A stretch of 11,554 nucleotides of DNA from Megamonas sp. UBA1792 (GCA_002315155.1 DCFY01000123.1:1-11554); one strand, 5' to 3'; shown: positions 1 to 6,992, counted from the stretch's first letter. Program-made: numbers and translations. The notes: generated by a model from the sequence alone, not told the origin.

Positions 1-922
1 TATCAAAGCATATGAAGCAATTGCAGTGGCAGAAGGTAATGCTGCAGATACAGCGTCAGAAGAAATCAAGGCATCTTACAAGGCGGGTAAAGCAGATGAA
101 TTTGTTACTCCGGCTGATATCGGCGGCTATAAAGGTATGAAGAGCGGTGACGGTGCAATATTTTTCAACTTCCGTCCGGACAGAGCACGTGAACTCACAC
201 ATGCGTTTACGGATACGCTATTTGACGGTTTTGAACGAGAAGAAGACCTTAAGGTTGATTTTGTAACGATGACGCAGTACGAAGAAGGCATGAACGTAAA
301 AGTTGCATATACTCCGCAGACGATTGCCAATACGTTGGGAGAAACTATTCAGAAAAATGGTCTGACACAACTTCGTATTGCTGAAACGGAAAAATATGCA
401 CATGTAACATTCTTTTTCAATGGCGGGGTTGAACAGCCATATAAGGGCGAAGATCGTATTCTTGTTCCATCACCGAAGGTTGCAACGTATGATCTTCAGC
501 CGGAAATGAGCGCGATCAAAGTAACAGATAAGGCTGTTGAAGCAATTCAGTCCGAAAAATATGACTTTATTATATTAAACTACGCAAATGGTGATATGGT
601 TGGTCATACGGGAATACTTTCTGCCGCTATTAAGGCTGTAGAAACGGTGGATACATGTGTCGGTCGTTTTGTCAATGCAATCCAGACGGTTGGCGGTGTT
701 GTATGCATTACAGCCGATCATGGCAATGCAGAAGTCATGGTAGATCCGAAAACAAAGGAACCATTTACCGCACATACGACAAACGTTGTACCTTTTATTA
801 CCGTGTCCGATGATATTAAATCTGTTCGTGAAGGAGCACTCTGTGATATTGCACCGACGCTTTTAACGATTGCCGGAATTGATATCCCGCAGGAAATGAC
901 AGGGAAGTCGCTTGTTGATTGA
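1..922 (+). CDS. gpmI: 2,3-bisphosphoglycerate-independent phosphoglycerate mutase, 3' part
   Basis: This enzyme interconverts 3- and 2-phosphoglycerate in glycolysis and gluconeogenesis, in the cytosol, using two Mn ions and a phosphoserine intermediate. The gene is open from the left edge (first full codon at 2). About 306 residues are visible, against roughly 510 in the family, so the N-terminal third with the catalytic Ser and first metal Asp lies outside. A GTG at 26 could be mistaken for a start, but the family match continues upstream of it. The metal ligands expected in the C-terminal phosphatase-like domain are all present: Asp and His in NGDMVGHTG (Asp codon 593-595, His codon 605-607), Asp-His in ADHGNAE (713-733), and the His of HTTN (773-784). 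GVEQPYKGEDR and PSPKVATYDLQPEMSA are also typical of the family. It ends in TGA at 920-922. No clear terminator follows, so read-through into the next unit is possible. Confidence 0.96.
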   Translation, partial: IKAYEAIAVAEGNAADTASEEIKASYKAGKADEFVTPADIGGYKGMKSGDGAIFFNFRPDRARELTHAFTDTLFDGFEREEDLKVDFVTMTQYEEGMNVKVAYTPQTIANTLGETIQKNGLTQLRIAETEKYAHVTFFFNGGVEQPYKGEDRILVPSPKVATYDLQPEMSAIKVTDKAVEAIQSEKYDFIILNYANGDMVGHTGILSAAIKAVETVDTCVGRFVNAIQTVGGVVCITADHGNAEVMVDPKTKEPFTAHTTNVVPFITVSDDIKSVREGALCDIAPTLLTIAGIDIPQEMTGKSLVD

Positions 923-937
923 TAAAAGAATGCAATT

Positions 938-966
938 TTGCTGCGTTACAGCAGAATGTATATAAT
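938..966 (+). promoter_or_regulatory. Promoter of the NifU-like/GGGtGRT unit, with a small dyad
   Basis: A -35-like TTGCTG (938-943) lies 17 bases before a perfect -10 TATAAT (961-966). This puts transcription start near 973 and leaves a leader of about 20 bases. A 5-bp inverted repeat, TGCTG-CGTTA-CAGCA (939-953), overlaps the -35 box. It could be an operator, or a weak hairpin after gpmI, but it has no T-run. Sequence inference only. Confidence 0.6.
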
Positions 967-992
967 TACTTAGTGAAGAGAGGAATACAAAG

Positions 993-1685
993 ATGATTTA
1001 TTCAGAAAAAGTGTCGGAAATGACATGTATAGCCAAAGAAGTGAATCATGGTCCAGCACCAATTCCAGAAGAAGGAAAATGGGTACAGTCCAAAGACGTT
1101 AAGGATATCAGTGGTTTGACACATGGTATTGGCTGGTGCGCACCTCAGCAGGGCGCTTGCAAGCTAACGCTCAATGTTAAGGAAGGTATAATTCAGGAAG
1201 CACTTATTGAAACAGTTGGCTGTTCTGGCATGACACATTCCGCAGCTATGGCTTCGGAAATTTTACCAGGTAAAACAATTCTTGAAGCTCTTAATACAGA
1301 TCTTGTGTGCGATGCAATCAATACAGCAATGAGGGAACTTTTTCTCCAGATTGCATATGGCAGAACGCAGACTGCATTTTCTGAAGGCGGTCTTCCTATC
1401 GGTGCAGGTCTTGATGACCTAGGTAAAGGACTTCGCAGCCAGGTTGGTACAATGTATGGTACTCTAAAAAAGGGTCCTCGTTACCTTGAACTTGCCGAAG
1501 GCTATGTAACCAGACTTGCTCTGGACAAAGAAGATCGTATCATTGGTTATGAGTTTGTCCAGCTTGGCAAAATGATGGAAAATATCAAAAAGGGTATTCC
1601 AGCACAGGAAGCTATGGAAAAAGCCAAGGGAAATTATGGCAGATTCGCCGAAGCTGCAAAATATGTAGATCCGCGTAACGAATAA
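993..1685 (+). CDS. NifU/IscU-like iron-sulfur scaffold protein (GGGtGRT partner)
   Basis: The 230-residue product resembles the NifU/IscU/SufU scaffold fold, which assembles Fe-S clusters in the cytosol before transfer to target proteins. Residues about 42-118 align with IscU: GWCAPQQGACKLTLNV matches the first cysteine loop, ETVGCSGMTHSA (Cys77) matches the second cysteine segment, and Cys106 in DLVCDAINTAM is a likely third position. The set is not canonical. The position of the first IscU cysteine is Gln53, the nearby Asp is Ala55, and Cys49 and Cys56 flank the site; Cys12 is an extra. A C-terminal region of about 110 residues that IscU lacks follows, including GLRSQVGTMYGTLKKGPRYLELAEGY in two halves around residues 147-170. 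The start is supported by AGAGAGG at 977-983, nine bases before ATG. The next gene begins 29 bases after its stop, so the two are probably co-transcribed. Exact function is unknown, and calling it a working scaffold is inference. Confidence 0.8.
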   Translation: MIYSEKVSEMTCIAKEVNHGPAPIPEEGKWVQSKDVKDISGLTHGIGWCAPQQGACKLTLNVKEGIIQEALIETVGCSGMTHSAAMASEILPGKTILEALNTDLVCDAINTAMRELFLQIAYGRTQTAFSEGGLPIGAGLDDLGKGLRSQVGTMYGTLKKGPRYLELAEGYVTRLALDKEDRIIGYEFVQLGKMMENIKKGIPAQEAMEKAKGNYGRFAEAAKYVDPRNE

Positions 1686-1714
1686 TCTGAGATAACAGGA
1701 AGGAATGAAATTGA

Positions 1715-2716
1715 ATGGCATTATTTGAAGGCTATGAACGCCGTATTGATAAAATTAACGAAGCTATTAAAGCTTATGGTATCGCATCCATTGAAGATGC
1801 AAAGAAAATCTGTGACGAAAAAGGCTTGGATGTTGCTGAAATCGTGAAAAGTATTCAGCCAATCTGCTTTGAAAATGCGTGTTGGGCTTATACATTAGGC
1901 GCTGCAATTGCAATCAAAAAAGGCTGTAAAGCTGCTGATAAAGCTGCTGAAGCTATTGGTCTTGGTCTCCAGGCATTCTGTATCCCTGGGTCCGTTGCTG
2001 AACAGAGAAAGGTTGGCCTCGGCCATGGTAATCTTGCAGCAATGCTTCTCAGAGAAGAAGCACAGTGCTTTGCATTTCTTGCAGGTCATGAATCCTTCGC
2101 TGCTGCTGAAGGCGCTATTGGTATTGCAAGAACAGCAAATAAAGTTCGCAAGACTCCTTTGAAGGTTATTCTCAATGGTCTTGGTAAGGATGCAGCCCAG
2201 ATCATATCCCGTGTTAACGGGTTTACTTATGTACAGACACAGTATGACTATGCTAAAAGTGAAGTTGGTGTCGTTCGTGAAGTTGCATACTCCAATGGCG
2301 AACGAAGTGCAATCAAATGTTTTGGCTGCGATAGTGTGCAAGAAGGTGTTGCTATCATGCATAAGGAAGATGTTGATATCTCTATTACAGGTAACTCCAC
2401 GAATCCTACGCGTTTCCAGCATCCAGTAGCAGGCTGTTACAAGAAGGAATGTATCGAAAAGGGTAAGAAATTCTTCTCGGTTGCTTCTGGCGGCGGCACA
2501 GGTCGTACGCTTCATCCGGATAATATGGGTGCAGGTCCTGCTTCCTATGGTATGACGGATACGATGGGACGCATGCATTCCGATGCGCAGTTCGCAGGTT
2601 CTTCCTCCGTTCCGGCTCATGTTGAAATGATGGGGCTTATCGGTATGGGAAACAACCCTATGGTAGGTGCAAGTGTAGCCGTAGCGGTGGCTGTTCAGGA
2701 AGCTCTGAGCAAGTAA
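1715..2716 (+). CDS. GGGtGRT family protein
   Basis: A 333-residue protein carrying the signature GGGTGRT at residues 259-265, followed by LHPDN, which names this conserved family. To my knowledge its biochemical role is not established. It is seen beside NifU-like scaffold genes, as here, which suggests a role in Fe-S or other metallocluster chemistry. Nine cysteines are present: 33, 51, 56, 71, 89, 118, 202, 205 and the pair 241/246, counted from the translated sequence (ten in all including both of the pair). CFGC (202-205) and GCYKKEC (240-246) are plausible metal or redox sites. There is no signal peptide and no clear membrane segment, so it is likely cytosolic. Glycine-rich stretches (GLGHGN at 101-106, GMGNNPMVGAS near the C-terminus) hint at phosphate or nucleotide contact. 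AGGAAGG (1697-1703) precedes the ATG by 11 bases. It is the last gene before a strong terminator. Confidence 0.88.
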   Translation: MALFEGYERRIDKINEAIKAYGIASIEDAKKICDEKGLDVAEIVKSIQPICFENACWAYTLGAAIAIKKGCKAADKAAEAIGLGLQAFCIPGSVAEQRKVGLGHGNLAAMLLREEAQCFAFLAGHESFAAAEGAIGIARTANKVRKTPLKVILNGLGKDAAQIISRVNGFTYVQTQYDYAKSEVGVVREVAYSNGERSAIKCFGCDSVQEGVAIMHKEDVDISITGNSTNPTRFQHPVAGCYKKECIEKGKKFFSVASGGGTGRTLHPDNMGAGPASYGMTDTMGRMHSDAQFAGSSSVPAHVEMMGLIGMGNNPMVGASVAVAVAVQEALSK

Positions 2717-2726
2717 ATAAGTGAAG

Positions 2727-2745
2727 AACAACTGCTTTAGTTGTT
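2727..2745 (+). other. AT-rich 7-bp hairpin after the GGGtGRT gene
   Basis: AACAACT (2727-2733), a five-base loop GCTTT and AGTTGTT (2739-2745) form a perfect 7-bp stem 11 bases after the stop codon. The T-rich stretch that follows is interrupted, so it is at best a weak first terminator ahead of the strong one at 2785-2836. Confidence 0.35.
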
Positions 2746-2784
2746 TGTGAATCGTTTTGTTCTGTGTGAAAACATAGGAAATAT

Positions 2785-2836
2785 TATCATAAAAAAATCG
2801 TGCAGAGCCAAATGGCTCTGCACGATTTTTATGATA
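2785..2836. terminator. Bidirectional intrinsic terminator between convergent units
   Basis: A perfect 17-bp stem, AAAAATCGTGCAGAGCC (2793-2809) with its complement (2814-2830), closes on the four-base loop AAAT. Outside it, TATCAT (2785-2790) pairs with ATGATA (2831-2836), leaving two unpaired A on the left. The A-run on one side and T-run on the other give a U-tract in either direction. It therefore serves both the GGGtGRT gene (plus) and the lactate operon (minus), whose last stop codon is 16 bases away. Confidence 0.93.
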
Positions 2837-2851
2837 TGGGGTAAAATTAAA

Positions 2852-5020
2852 TCAAAGAATACTTTCAGCAATAACATCCGCGACATGCCGAACTTTGATT
2901 TCCGGAGCCTGTTGGTCAAGACCACCTTGAAGCTGCATCATGCAGGCTGGGCAGGCAACAGCGACGGTATCTGCTCCTGTTTCTTTGATCGAAAGAATCT
3001 TTTCTGCAAGAATTGGTTTAGATATTTCGCTGAACTTTATACCAAAAGCTCCTGCCATGCCACAGCATTTATCACAGTTGTTCATTTCAGCCAGTGTGTA
3101 ACCAGCAGCATCCTGCAAAAGCTTACGTGGCTGTTTGTAGATGCCAAGGCCGCGCTTCATATGACAAGAGTCGTGATAGGTGATTTTTTTGCCGTTGGAA
3201 GCGGTTATAAATCGATGCTGCTTTTCATAGGCTTCGGCAACAAAACTAGTGAATTCACGAACCGTAGAACTGATAACCTGAACACGAGTGCTCCATTCAG
3301 GATCATCGGCAAAAAGCTCAGGATATGTTTTGTGCCATGTTTCAGCACAGGTTGGACAAGCGAAAAGAATAACATCTGCATGGGCTTTTTCAAAGGTCTC
3401 AATATTTTGTTTTGCGACTTTTTTTGCAGTTTCGCGGTCGCCCATACCAAGAATTGGTTTGCCACAGCAGGTTTGTTCTTCTGGGAAGATGACTTCCATA
3501 TTGAGATTCTGCAAGACTTTAAATACGGATGCACCAGTTTCAGGGAAGACAAAGTCGATATTGCAGCCGCTAAAAAAGGCAATACGCTTTGTTGGGCTTG
3601 ACGGGTTATTCTTTATAAGTTCTTTTATGCGATCTCGTAATGGTTCAACAGCAATTGCCGGTAAAGAGCGTCCTTCCGTAAGCTTGGCAAAAAAAAGTGG
3701 AAGATGACGGATAACATTGCCGTTTTGGACGGGCTTTTGTCCAATTGACGCTAGACGCAGCAAAGAGTGGAAAATTTTGCGGTTTGCAAGGATATCCTGA
3801 AATACAACTTTAACAGGCAGCGGAAGACCTTTTTCTTTTACATTGCGAGCACGCAGTTCATCAATAAGATCCGGAATATGAATTTTTCCTGGACAAATTG
3901 ACATGCATTTGCGGCAGCCGATACAAAGTTCATTTATTTTTGAGAAGTCTTCCATGCTATTTAGAAGACCAGTAAGAATAGCACCAATGCCACCAGAGTA
4001 AATGTGCCCATAGACATGACCACCGACGAGTGTCCATATTGGACAAACATTCAGACAGGAAGCACAGCGTATGCATTGATATATTTCCTTGAACTTTGGA
4101 TCATGAGCTGCCTTCAAACGGCCATTGTCAAGCAAGATGACATAAACTTTGCGATCTTCTTCAATCCATTGATCATTGACTTTATGAATGACCGGAGTCG
4201 GGCCGTCAACCATTGTCATGTAGCTTGTCATGCGCTGACACGTGCCATTGCGTGGCAGCAAGCGAAGAATTTTTGCGGCATCTTCGATTTTTGGCACAAG
4301 CTTTTCATAGCCGATAAGAATGACATGGATACGTGGCAGAGTCGTCGTCAGGCGAGCATTACCCTCATTTGTAACAAGTCCTATGGCGCCATTTTCGGCT
4401 ATGCCGAAGTTGGCACCGGTTAGTCCAAGATCGGCCTGGAGAAATTCGTCGCGCATGACACGACGGGCGGTTTGTATCATAAAAGGAATATCATTAGGGA
4501 TATCTTCATGGAGTTCTTGTGAAAAGAATTTTGCACATTGTTCTTTGTTCAGGTGAATAGCCGGCATAACCATATGGGAAGGGCGTTGTCCCGCTACGGA
4601 AAGCATCCATTCACCAAGATCAGTTTCTCTGACATGAAGATTGTTTTCTTCAAGAAAGCTGTTAAGCTTAATTTCTTCACTGGCCATTGACTTTGACTTA
4701 ACAATACGGTGAACGTTGTTTTCTTTACAGATCTTCAACAGATAATCCTTGACAGCATCACCATCTTTGGCCCGAAACACTTCCGCACCGCGTTCTTTCA
4801 GGGAAGATTCAAACTCATCAGCAATTTCTTCAATGTGTGCTACAGTAGATTGTTTCATATCACGTAGAGAGTTGCGCAAATCGTCGATGCTCTCAACGTT
4901 TGCATAAGATTTTAAGCGAGCTGCCGGGTACTGGGCAGCAAAACGGGAAAGTGCATTGCGCATAATACTATCGTGAAGTTTGTTATTGATTTCTTTTTTG
5001 ATATTGCGTGTATTAGCCAT
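2852..5020 (-). CDS. ldhH: L-lactate dehydrogenase (quinone) large subunit, LutB-LutA fusion (LdhH type)
   Basis: This 722-residue Fe-S protein is the main subunit of the flavin-independent L-lactate oxidation complex, which makes pyruvate and passes electrons to the respiratory chain at the inner face of the membrane. The N-terminal part (about 60-300) is a LUD/LutB domain, including DLGLTGANFGIAENGAIGLV in two halves near 197-216. Next come two 4Fe-4S motifs, CIRCASCLNVCP (Cys316, 319, 322, 326) and CIGCRKCMSICP (Cys366, 369, 372, 376). The C-terminal half is LutA-like, with two CCG domains: Cys486, Cys518-519 and Cys555/558, then Cys619, Cys649, Cys652-653 and Cys690/693. In Bacillus these are separate proteins LutB and LutA; fused forms are known from Desulfovibrio and other anaerobes. 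No membrane segment is seen. GGAGG (5030-5034) precedes the ATG, which overlaps the lutC stop by one base (TAATG), indicating translational coupling. Confidence 0.9.
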   Translation of the reverse strand: MANTRNIKKEINNKLHDSIMRNALSRFAAQYPAARLKSYANVESIDDLRNSLRDMKQSTVAHIEEIADEFESSLKERGAEVFRAKDGDAVKDYLLKICKENNVHRIVKSKSMASEEIKLNSFLEENNLHVRETDLGEWMLSVAGQRPSHMVMPAIHLNKEQCAKFFSQELHEDIPNDIPFMIQTARRVMRDEFLQADLGLTGANFGIAENGAIGLVTNEGNARLTTTLPRIHVILIGYEKLVPKIEDAAKILRLLPRNGTCQRMTSYMTMVDGPTPVIHKVNDQWIEEDRKVYVILLDNGRLKAAHDPKFKEIYQCIRCASCLNVCPIWTLVGGHVYGHIYSGGIGAILTGLLNSMEDFSKINELCIGCRKCMSICPGKIHIPDLIDELRARNVKEKGLPLPVKVVFQDILANRKIFHSLLRLASIGQKPVQNGNVIRHLPLFFAKLTEGRSLPAIAVEPLRDRIKELIKNNPSSPTKRIAFFSGCNIDFVFPETGASVFKVLQNLNMEVIFPEEQTCCGKPILGMGDRETAKKVAKQNIETFEKAHADVILFACPTCAETWHKTYPELFADDPEWSTRVQVISSTVREFTSFVAEAYEKQHRFITASNGKKITYHDSCHMKRGLGIYKQPRKLLQDAAGYTLAEMNNCDKCCGMAGAFGIKFSEISKPILAEKILSIKETGADTVAVACPACMMQLQGGLDQQAPEIKVRHVADVIAESIL

Positions 5021-5637
5021 TAGTTTTTACCTCCATTTGCAGCTTCATCTACGGCGATGATAATAAAACGGCTTGGTCCATGGACACCAAGGCTTAGGAC
5101 GCGTTCAATATCAGCGGTACGACTTGGACCAGTGATAAAGCCCATATAACCTTTGTTGAACACACGTGAGATGACTTTAAAGGCCGTTGTCATGTTCTCA
5201 ACTGTGCAGCTGCGATCAAGAAATACGATGTGTATTGGTGGAAGCATACCGACAATACGAGATTCGTAGGAATAGGAGTCTACACATACGCTGCCCGTTT
5301 CGCCAACAGCAAATTCTGCTGTTGATATGCCAATATCAGCTGTAGACGCATTTTCAGCAATTGCAAATTTGTTTGTATAGAGATTAATATCAAGGGACTT
5401 TAGTGAATCATATACGGAAGCAAGGCCATTGGATTCTTCATTTCCTACAGCGATGACCTTTTGTGCTTTAGTAGTTTGGATAAGTGTTGTAATTGCCTGC
5501 GCTGCCTCTGCATAGCTGTTTACCTGCCAAATTTCAGCTGAAGCGGCTTTGGCATTTTCTTCGAATTCATTCCAATAATTTGGATTAACTAATTCAGGAT
5601 CAAAAGCGATTGACCAATCTTTACATACTTTTTCCAT
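5020..5637 (-). CDS. lutC: LutC/LdhG-like LUD-domain subunit of lactate oxidation
   Basis: The 205-residue product is a LUD-domain protein of the LutC/YkgG type, the small partner of the LutAB-type lactate dehydrogenase. Typical motifs are DIGISTAEFAVGETGSV (about 101-117), SRIVGMLPPIHI (about 126-137), GPSRTADIE (170-178) and GVHGP (184-188). I place the start at ATG 5637: the ribosome binding site AAAGGAGGA (5647-5655) lies about nine bases before it, and the family similarity begins there. The reading frame stays open upstream to an ATG at 5721, but that 28-residue extension lacks a ribosome binding site and runs through the leader. It is the first gene of the two-gene operon and overlaps the large-subunit start by one base. 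The complex needs no FAD-type LldD protein. No lactate permease is present in the window. Confidence 0.9.
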   Translation of the reverse strand: MEKVCKDWSIAFDPELVNPNYWNEFEENAKAASAEIWQVNSYAEAAQAITTLIQTTKAQKVIAVGNEESNGLASVYDSLKSLDINLYTNKFAIAENASTADIGISTAEFAVGETGSVCVDSYSYESRIVGMLPPIHIVFLDRSCTVENMTTAFKVISRVFNKGYMGFITGPSRTADIERVLSLGVHGPSRFIIIAVDEAANGGKN

Positions 5638-5784
5638 AATAGCTGTTCCTCCTTTATATACAATCAGTGTTTCATAGATAAATGAAAGCATAAATATGCC
5701 AGTGTAGGGTGAGTCAAACATTATGACGCATGTGAATTTTCAGCAAATAATGAGTACTCCTTTTCAATGATATATTTTATTTTT

Positions 5785-5803
5785 AAAATGGTACTACCAA
5801 TTT
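5785..5803. promoter_or_regulatory. Candidate GntR-family (FadR/LldR-type) operator
   Basis: TGGTACTACCA (5789-5799) is an exact palindrome around a three-base centre and fits TNGTNNNACNA, the pattern known for FadR-subfamily GntR regulators such as LldR and PdhR. The flanks AAA (5785-5787) and TTT (5801-5803) extend the symmetry, with one mismatched pair (5788/5800). It lies at about +7 to +17 of the predicted lut start, a position suited to repression relieved by lactate. No GntR gene is in the window, so the cognate regulator would be encoded elsewhere. Confidence 0.6.
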
Positions 5804-5812
5804 CATGAGTCA

Positions 5813-5841
5813 AGCATACGTCTTTTTCAGAAAAATGTCAA
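5813..5841 (-). promoter_or_regulatory. Predicted lut operon promoter
   Basis: Read on the minus strand, a perfect -35 TTGACA (5841-5836) is followed after 17 bases by TATGCT (5818-5813), four of six matches to the -10 consensus. Transcription would start near 5806. The weak -10 is what one expects of a regulated promoter. Confidence 0.6.
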
Positions 5842-5853
5842 TAAAACAAATGT

Positions 5854-5878
5854 ATGAATATCTATACAATATATTCAT
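5854..5878. promoter_or_regulatory. Inverted repeat upstream of the lut -35 box
   Basis: ATGAATAT (5854-5861) and ATATTCAT (5871-5878) form a perfect 8-bp inverted repeat with a nine-base spacer. Its centre is about 60 bases upstream of the predicted lut start, where LysR-type activators usually hold their main recognition site. Whether the LysR protein encoded next door binds it is inference. Confidence 0.45.
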
Positions 5879-5981
5879 GCTGATTATGGTATGATTCATA
5901 TTGACTATGATATTATGAAAAAATTCTGTCTTTATCGGTTAACTGATAAATTTAAGCTATTATATAATAAATAAAAAGAAT

Positions 5982-6036
5982 ATAAAAATATAGAACATAA
6001 AAAAATATATTTATTTTTTATGTTCTATATTTTTAT
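5982..6036 (-). terminator. Long AT-rich hairpin after the LysR gene
   Basis: A perfect 23-bp stem (5982-6004 with 6014-6036) closes on a nine-base loop. Only two of its pairs are G-C (5993/6025 and 5996/6022). It begins eight bases beyond the LysR stop codon and is followed, in the minus direction, by a T-rich stretch, so it probably ends LysR transcription and insulates the lut operon. The length and near absence of G-C pairs are unusual for an intrinsic terminator. Confidence 0.7.
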
Positions 6037-6043
6037 CAAATGT

Positions 6044-6961
6044 TTATTCTTTACTTATATAAGGTGTAAGAGGAATGGATTTATGCATATCAAAGATGTT
6101 TGTAATAAATTGTTGGAATTTGTGTGCAGCCGGTGAAATATATTTATTTTGGTTCCAGGCAAGAATAATTGTGCGGCTGCATACAGGTTGTGATATGGGC
6201 AAAAATACAAGATCAAGATAGTCAAGACTGGGAGAGTGTGGAATAAGTGCGACACCAAGATTTGCAGCGACAAAGCTGGCAACCGTTACAATTTCATCAC
6301 CTTCAAAAGTGATTCTGGGACGAATTGCGACGGTGTTGAAAAAAGTATCGGCAAGGATGCGCAAACTGTACATTGGTTTAAAGGTAACAAGAGGTTCATT
6401 GGCAATCTCTTTAAGGTGAATGCTTTTTCGGTTGGCGAGTCGATGGTTCGAGGGTACAGCGACAAAGATTTCTTCTGAGTAAAGCTCTTTCCAGCAAAAG
6501 GGGGTCGTTGTCATGAAAGTAGAACAGATACAAAGATCCGTATCTTCATCAAGAAGCTGCCGGGTGAGATTGGCAGAGTTGTTCTGATCAAGTGAAAAAT
6601 GGATTTTAGGGTATATTTGGCGAAACCTGCTTAGCAGATTTGGTATGAGATAGGCCCCGAGTGAATGAAGGAAAGAAAGATGTACGTTTCCCTGGTCCGG
6701 TTTAGTAAGATCTGCAATTGCCTGATGACCACGGTTAATTTCCTGCAAAGCACGTTCAATATGGACGAGAAAAGTCTGACCATACGGAGTCAGACTGATT
6801 TTTTTGCCGATGCGGTTGAAGAGTGGAACGCCAAGTTCGTGTTCCAGTTTGGCAATCGAACGGCTAAGAGCTGGTTGTGAAATGGAAATGGTCTGCGCTG
6901 CTTGTGTGAAATGGTTGATATGGGCGAGGGTCTTGAAATATTCGAGTTGATTGATCTCCAT
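6044..6961 (-). CDS. LysR-type transcriptional regulator
   Basis: A 305-residue LysR-type regulator of usual length. Residues 1-60 form the winged helix-turn-helix (MEINQLEYF at the start, then FTQAAQTISISQPALSRSI and the wing KLEHELGVPLFNR). A linker helix follows, and residues about 90-295 form the two-lobed effector domain, with LSFLHSLGAYLIPNLL at its start and GVALIPHSPSL late. It would bind DNA as a tetramer and respond to a small ligand I cannot name. GGAGG (6968-6972) sits six bases before the ATG. It is divergent from the MFS transporter, the classical layout for a LysR protein controlling its neighbour and itself. E. coli ynfL/ynfM is a similarly arranged pair, offered only as an analogy. 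It also lies directly upstream of the lut operon on the same strand, though separated by a terminator and 400 bases. Confidence 0.93.
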   Translation of the reverse strand: MEINQLEYFKTLAHINHFTQAAQTISISQPALSRSIAKLEHELGVPLFNRIGKKISLTPYGQTFLVHIERALQEINRGHQAIADLTKPDQGNVHLSFLHSLGAYLIPNLLSRFRQIYPKIHFSLDQNNSANLTRQLLDEDTDLCICSTFMTTTPFCWKELYSEEIFVAVPSNHRLANRKSIHLKEIANEPLVTFKPMYSLRILADTFFNTVAIRPRITFEGDEIVTVASFVAANLGVALIPHSPSLDYLDLVFLPISQPVCSRTIILAWNQNKYISPAAHKFQQFITNIFDMHKSIPLTPYISKE

Positions 6962-6992
6962 AGTGTTCCTCCAGGGTCGATAAAGTGTAAAA

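Larger units (their letters stand above)
5638..6043 (-). promoter_or_regulatory. 406-base gene-free control region upstream of the lut operon
   Basis: No convincing gene is seen on either strand here. In minus-strand order it holds: the AT-rich terminator hairpin of the LysR gene (5982-6036), an AT-rich stretch without recognised sites (about 5880-5981), an inverted repeat (5854-5878), the lut promoter (5813-5841), a GntR-type operator (5785-5803), and a leader of about 170 bases. The leader carries the 8-bp palindrome GAGTACTC (5752-5759) and a copy of a 12-base repeat (5710-5721). The leader is longer than usual for two metabolic genes; I recognise no riboswitch in it. Confidence 0.7.

Noticed and set aside
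26..28. GTG as start of the phosphoglycerate mutase
   Set aside because: The frame is open to the window edge and the upstream codons (IKAYEAIA) fit the family, so this is an internal valine.
1895..2731. 278-residue open frame on the minus strand across the GGGtGRT gene
   Set aside because: It lies entirely antisense to a well-supported gene, has a cysteine/serine-rich unnatural composition, no ribosome binding site and no recognisable motif.
2741..3601. 286-residue open frame on the plus strand across the terminator and the lactate dehydrogenase gene
   Set aside because: It reads through a strong terminator hairpin and is antisense to the CCG domains of a certain gene; its composition is rich in Phe, Cys and Trp, as expected of a shadow frame.
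5638..5721. N-terminal extension of LutC starting at ATG 5721
   Set aside because: No ribosome binding site precedes it, the sequence overlaps the leader with its repeat, and an ideal AGGAGG precedes the ATG at 5637, where family similarity begins.
5729..5731. A five-codon upstream frame in the lut leader (ATG on the minus strand at 5731)
   Set aside because: No ribosome binding site and too short to distinguish from chance.
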